From Hyphomonadaceae bacterium (lineage in GTDB: Bacteria > Pseudomonadota > Alphaproteobacteria > Caulobacterales > Aquidulcibacteraceae), in contig JALOSP010000046.1 in assembly GCA_025458365.1 (NCBI GenBank), forward strand, positions 1-8,029: a stretch of 8,029 bases of DNA, given 5' to 3'. The notes below the pieces were generated by a model, which was not told where the DNA came from, ran no database searches, and saw only the letters and a list, made by a program, of their open reading frames with translations. This document shows positions 5,380 through 8,029 of this stretch, piece by piece (within the stretch, counting starts at the first letter, position 1; every line of letters begins with the position of its first letter). Made by a program: the position numbers and the translations under genes.

Positions 5380-6438
5380 ATGCCTTTTGACCTGATCAGT
5401 GATGATGCCGCGAAAGCCGCAACCGCCTGCTGTCCGGCGCTGGAGCCGCTGTTCCGGTTGATCGGCAACACGCCGCTGCTGTCGATCCATCTGGAATACC
5501 GGGGCAGGCCGCTGACGGTGCATGCCAAGGCCGAGCACTACAATTTCACCGGCTCGATCAAGGACCGGATGGCCTTGATGATCCTGACCCAGGCGCGACT
5601 GTCAGGTGCCCTGAAACCCGGTGACACGATCATGGAGGCGACAAGCGGCAATGCCGGGATCGCGCTCGCCGCCGTCGGTCGCGCCATGGGCCATCCGGTG
5701 ACGATCCACATGCCGGACTGGCTGAGCGAGGAGCGCAAGCTCCTGATGCGGGCTTACGGCGCCGATCTGCAACTGGTCAGCCGGGTCGAAGGCGGGTTCC
5801 TGCGCGCTATCGCCAACACGCAAGCTGCCGCTTCTGCTGACCCCACGGTCTTCCTGTCGCGCCAGTTTGCCAACACCGACAATCCGCGCGCCCATGCCCG
5901 CGCCTCGGCGCCGGAGCTTGTCGCTCAATTGGAGATACTGGGCTTGCGGCCCGACATCTTCGTGGCCGGGGTTGGCACCGGCGGCACGGCGATGGGGTTT
6001 GCCGAGGGTTTGCGCGCCAGCAATCCGGCCTGTCTGGTTCACCCGATCGAACCCGCCGAAAGCCCGACCCTGTCCACCGGCCACAAGACCGGCAGCCACC
6101 GGATCCAGGGCGTGTCTGACGATTTCATCCCGGAGATCGTGAAGCTGGACAGGCTGGCCCCGGTGATTGCGGTCAATGACGGCGACGCCATCCTGATGGC
6201 CCAGCGACTGGCTTGGGATCTGGGCATTGGCGTGGGGATTTCTTCCGGTGCCAATCTGATCGGCGCGATCAAGGCGGCCATGATGCATGACGGCGCACCA
6301 GTGGTGGCCACCGTGTTCTGCGATGACAACAAGAAATACCTGTCCACAGACCTGTGCCGGGAGGAGCCGGTCAGGGACGGCTATCTCGCGCCGGACGTGA
6401 AGCTGATCGGTTTCTCCAGCACTGCTTGCCCGCGCTGA
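5380..6438 (+). CDS. PLP-dependent cysteine-synthase-family enzyme (fold type II)
   Basis: A 352-residue cytoplasmic PLP enzyme. Family marks: LIGNTPLL (27-34), FTGSIKDRMA (56-65) with Lys61 as the expected Schiff-base lysine, EATSGNAGIALA (86-97), the phosphate-cradle loop GVGTGGT (197-203), HRIQGVSDDFIPEIV (240-254) and GISSGAN (286-292). DDNKKYLSTDL near the C-terminus is also typical. Canonical O-acetylserine sulfhydrylases read PGGSVKDR and TSGNTG; the FTGSIKDR and TSGNAG versions mark a distinct subfamily usually named only 'cysteine synthase family'. Activity could be cysteine synthesis, cysteine desulfhydration or another beta-replacement. The divergent DecR-like regulator favours a role in cysteine balance. 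The ATG at 5380 has GGAGA (5368-5372) 7 nt upstream; the frame stays open upstream to 5044 but overlaps the regulator gene and is non-homologous there. Confidence 0.88.
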   Translation: MPFDLISDDAAKAATACCPALEPLFRLIGNTPLLSIHLEYRGRPLTVHAKAEHYNFTGSIKDRMALMILTQARLSGALKPGDTIMEATSGNAGIALAAVGRAMGHPVTIHMPDWLSEERKLLMRAYGADLQLVSRVEGGFLRAIANTQAAASADPTVFLSRQFANTDNPRAHARASAPELVAQLEILGLRPDIFVAGVGTGGTAMGFAEGLRASNPACLVHPIEPAESPTLSTGHKTGSHRIQGVSDDFIPEIVKLDRLAPVIAVNDGDAILMAQRLAWDLGIGVGISSGANLIGAIKAAMMHDGAPVVATVFCDDNKKYLSTDLCREEPVRDGYLAPDVKLIGFSSTACPR

Positions 6439-6464
6439 AACTTCCCGGCTGGTACCGGTTTCAG
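6435..6464. terminator. Inverted repeat spanning both stop codons at a convergent junction
   Basis: CTGAAAC (6435-6441) and GTTTCAG (6458-6464) are perfect complements; the TGA of the PLP-enzyme gene lies in the left arm and that of nudC in the right. CGG/CCG inside the loop could add 3 bp past a bulge. With the two genes converging 22 nt apart, a bidirectional transcription stop is plausible. No T-run follows on either side. Confidence 0.4.
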
Positions 6465-7408
6465 GCCTGATCCACCCAGGCCCGCACGATCCAATGGGCA
6501 ATGGCCATGCGAGGCGGGCAATTGAAGGTGCGCCCTTCTTTGTCCACGCCTGACGGGGAGAGCAAGGCGCGGGCCTCGTCGCGGGTGAACCAGTGGCCTT
6601 CGGCCAGCTCCTCAGTGGCCAGTGTGACCGGGCCATCGGCCACGTCGGCGATCAGGCCGATCATGAGCTGCGAGGGGAATGGCCACGGCTGATCGGCCAC
6701 ATAGCGCGCGGTGGTCACGCGCAAGCCGGCCTCTTCGAACACCTCGCGCGTGCAGGCTTCCCCAAACGTTTCGCCCGGCTCGATGAAGCCAGCCAGGCAC
6801 GATACGAAATTGCGCGGGAACCTTGCCGAGCGGGCGAGAAAACACTGCCCGTCGCGCACGGGCAGCATGATCGCCACCGGGTCTGTGCGCGGGAAATGCT
6901 CGGTCTTGCAGGCCGGGCAGACCCGCTTCCAGCCCGCATCGGTGATGTCGGTCGCGTGGCCGCACTTGGAACAGAAGCCGTGACTGCCGTGCCATTCGAA
7001 GATGGCCCGTGCGGTGCCCATCAGGGCAAGGTCGCCATCCCGCAAAGGCCCCATGGCCGCGGCGCGCATCTCCACGGCTTCGCCCAGGCCCTGAAGCGGC
7101 CCGACATCCAGCTCCACGCCTTGCGGCACCTGGGCGGCAAATACCGCGCGTCCATCGCCTTCCAGACCCATGAACAGGGTTGCCGCATCCTCGCCCAGCA
7201 GCGCCGCACGGGCCGCCACCGACAGGCGCAAAGGGCCTTGTGCGCCATCTTCGCCCACCGTCACGTCAAGCACCGGCCGCCCGCGATCGAGCAGCACAAG
7301 ATCGCTGCCCGGATCGGCCAGAAGCCCTGCGATCCAGTCCGCCTCGCGACGGCGCTCGCTTGCCCTGTCGAGGGGATAGCCAGAGAAGAGAATGGCGGGC
7401 AGTGACAA
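6461..7408 (-). CDS. nudC: NudC-type NAD(H) pyrophosphatase / NAD-RNA decapping Nudix hydrolase
   Basis: Hydrolyses NADH/NAD to NMN(H) and AMP and, in characterised NudC proteins, removes NAD caps from RNA. In the 315 residues the order is: a divergent N-terminal domain (1-140), a zinc ribbon with Cys146/Cys149 (CSKCG) and Cys164/Cys167 (CPACK), FPRTDPVAIML (172-182), then a complete Nudix box G207-x5-E213-x7-REVFEEAGL (221-229) with the metal-binding glutamates. The NudC signature follows as DQPWPFPSQLM (239-249), where the first position is usually Ser. It is longer than E. coli NudC (257) because of the N-terminal part. The start appears to be TTG at 7408 with GAGGG just upstream; an in-frame TGA nine bases before excludes anything further upstream, and no ATG occurs before residue 80. 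It lies 6 nt after the VOC gene. Confidence 0.93.
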   Translation of the reverse strand: MSLPAILFSGYPLDRASERRREADWIAGLLADPGSDLVLLDRGRPVLDVTVGEDGAQGPLRLSVAARAALLGEDAATLFMGLEGDGRAVFAAQVPQGVELDVGPLQGLGEAVEMRAAAMGPLRDGDLALMGTARAIFEWHGSHGFCSKCGHATDITDAGWKRVCPACKTEHFPRTDPVAIMLPVRDGQCFLARSARFPRNFVSCLAGFIEPGETFGEACTREVFEEAGLRVTTARYVADQPWPFPSQLMIGLIADVADGPVTLATEELAEGHWFTRDEARALLSPSGVDKEGRTFNCPPRMAIAHWIVRAWVDQA

Positions 7409-7417
7409 AGGCCCTCA
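7409..7417 (-). promoter_or_regulatory. VOC stop / nudC ribosome-binding junction with TTG start
   Basis: The minus strand reads TGA GGG CCT TTG: the VOC stop, then the nudC TTG two codons later in the same frame. The overlapping GAGGG serves as the ribosome-binding site and lies only 4-5 nt from the TTG. This makes re-initiation by the terminating ribosome likely. Confidence 0.5.
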
Positions 7418-7798
7418 GCCCCGGACCAGGGTGAACACGGCGATCTTGTTGCCGTCGAAGTCGCGGAAATAGGCACCGTACCATGTGGGGCCGCGCACGC
7501 CGGGGGCGCCTTCATCGGTGGCGCCCAGTTCCAGCGCCTTGGCGTGGGCGGCGTCGACTGTTGCAGTGTCTTTCGCCATCACTGCCACCATCGCACCATT
7601 GCCGCCGCTGGCGGGCCCTTCAAACGGCGTGCCCACAGCCAGCATGCCAGCGGGCGTCCCCGGCGCCTGATACCAGGTGCGCTTTTCACCAGAGTACTGA
7701 AGATTGCGCTCGGCACCGAGGACACCCAACACCGCATCATAAAACGCCCAGGACTTTTCAAGGTCGCTGGCGCCGATCATCGTGTAAGCCACAAGCAT
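7415..7798 (-). CDS. VOC-superfamily (glyoxalase/dioxygenase-fold) protein
   Basis: A 127-residue single-domain pair of beta-alpha-beta-beta-beta modules: YTMIGASDLEKSWAFYDAVLGVLGA (5-29), then MLAVGTPFEGPASGGNGAMVAVMA (52-75), VDAAHAKALELGATDEG (81-97), and YGAYFRDFDGNKIAVF (107-122). This is the widespread small 'VOC family' type. The position usually held by the first metal-binding His is Tyr5, and the usual Glu after DGNxI is Ala120, so classical glyoxalase metal chemistry is doubtful; function is unknown. I start it at ATG 7798, where the domain begins and AAAGG lies about 10 nt upstream; a GTG at 7849 in frame would overlap the upstream gene and add non-homologous residues. It lies 14 nt after the upstream gene and 6 nt before nudC, so these are probably one transcript. 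Confidence 0.85.
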   Translation of the reverse strand: MLVAYTMIGASDLEKSWAFYDAVLGVLGAERNLQYSGEKRTWYQAPGTPAGMLAVGTPFEGPASGGNGAMVAVMAKDTATVDAAHAKALELGATDEGAPGVRGPTWYGAYFRDFDGNKIAVFTLVRG

Positions 7799-7812
7799 GG
7801 ACAGGGTGCCTT

Positions 7813-8029
7813 TCACGGCCCGTTCAGGACGAACGGGTTGTAGTTGCACGAGCTCTTGATCGTGTTCATCACGGTGATCGCCCGCTCGGCAATGCCGTCG
7901 ATCTCGCCCTTCTGCACCACGATCGTGCCACCGTCGCCGGTGCCGAGCGTCCTGATCCTGACCACCGGCTGCTCAAAGCCCTGGATCGGTGGAAGGTTGC
8001 CGCGGGCGTCGGTGCCGATGCCTGCGAAA
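7813..8029 (-). CDS. Unrecognised protein, C-terminal 71 residues (5' end outside window)
   Basis: An open frame enters from the right edge on the minus strand and ends at TGA (7815-7813). The 71 visible residues begin FAGIGTDARGNLPPIQGFEQ, continue through a predicted beta-rich segment (VVRIRTLGTGDGGTIVVQKG, 22-41), a helix (IDGIAERAITVMNTIKSS, 43-60) and end SCNYNPFVLNGP with a single Cys. Codon use is like that of its neighbours (G/C at third positions) and the spacing to the VOC gene is 14 nt, both supporting a real gene. I do not recognise the family; the Gly-rich beta segment and lone Cys give no function. Confidence 0.7.
   Translation of the reverse strand, partial: FAGIGTDARGNLPPIQGFEQPVVRIRTLGTGDGGTIVVQKGEIDGIAERAITVMNTIKSSCNYNPFVLNGP

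Noticed and set aside
5602..6636. A long minus-strand open frame of about 344 codons opposite the cysteine-synthase-family gene
   Set aside because: It mirrors a gene with full PLP-enzyme motifs and crosses into nudC; its translation has no recognisable motif.
6593..7405. A long plus-strand open frame of about 270 codons opposite nudC
   Set aside because: nudC has a zinc ribbon and a complete Nudix box; the opposite frame is a composition artefact.
7799..7849. GTG at 7849 as start of the VOC gene
   Set aside because: It would overlap the upstream coding region and add residues outside the VOC domain; ATG 7798 begins right at the domain.

Overview
The window is GC-rich (mid-60s percent by eye, not counted), densely packed with ordinary chromosomal genes, and best fits an alphaproteobacterium. 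The lineage rests on an FzlA-like GST-fold protein ending in HYADLDF, a DapF of the GNxFVV/CGNATR type, a long NudC and DUF6065- and DUF3617-type proteins. A Caulobacterales/Hyphomonadaceae- or sphingomonad-like member is plausible, but the family cannot be fixed from this sequence. I see no insertion sequence, phage gene, CRISPR array, tRNA or rRNA, and no stretch over 300 bases without a gene.

Layout. Positions 1-1237 (+): the 3' end of a DUF6065-type gene, then dapF one base later. Positions 1254-3278 (-): an apparent three-gene operon read MAPEG membrane protein, then YCII/DGPF-domain protein, then an ECF42-type sigma factor with a TPR-like C-terminal extension. Positions 3279-3430: its promoter region, the most AT-rich intergenic stretch. 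Positions 3431-5264 (-): a DUF3617 exported protein, the FzlA-like protein and a DecR-like Lrp/AsnC regulator. Positions 5265-5379: a divergent control region. Positions 5380-6438 (+): a PLP-dependent cysteine-synthase-family enzyme. Positions 6461-8029 (-): an unrecognised partial gene, a VOC-fold protein and NudC, closely spaced and read in that order.

How the parts may work together. The ECF42/DGPF pairing is an established association. Here the operon also carries a MAPEG protein, and upstream of it is a TGTCGA-N17-CGTC element that agrees with the ECF42 promoter as I remember it, so the sigma factor probably drives its own operon. The Lrp regulator and the divergent PLP enzyme look like a cysteine-responsive regulator/enzyme pair. 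DapF (lysine and peptidoglycan precursor), FzlA (division) and NudC (NAD turnover and RNA de-capping) are housekeeping functions. Both convergent junctions (1237/1254 and 6438/6461) are under 25 bases and carry 7-bp inverted repeats. I found no clearly new multi-gene system; the sigma operon and its promoter are the strongest lead.
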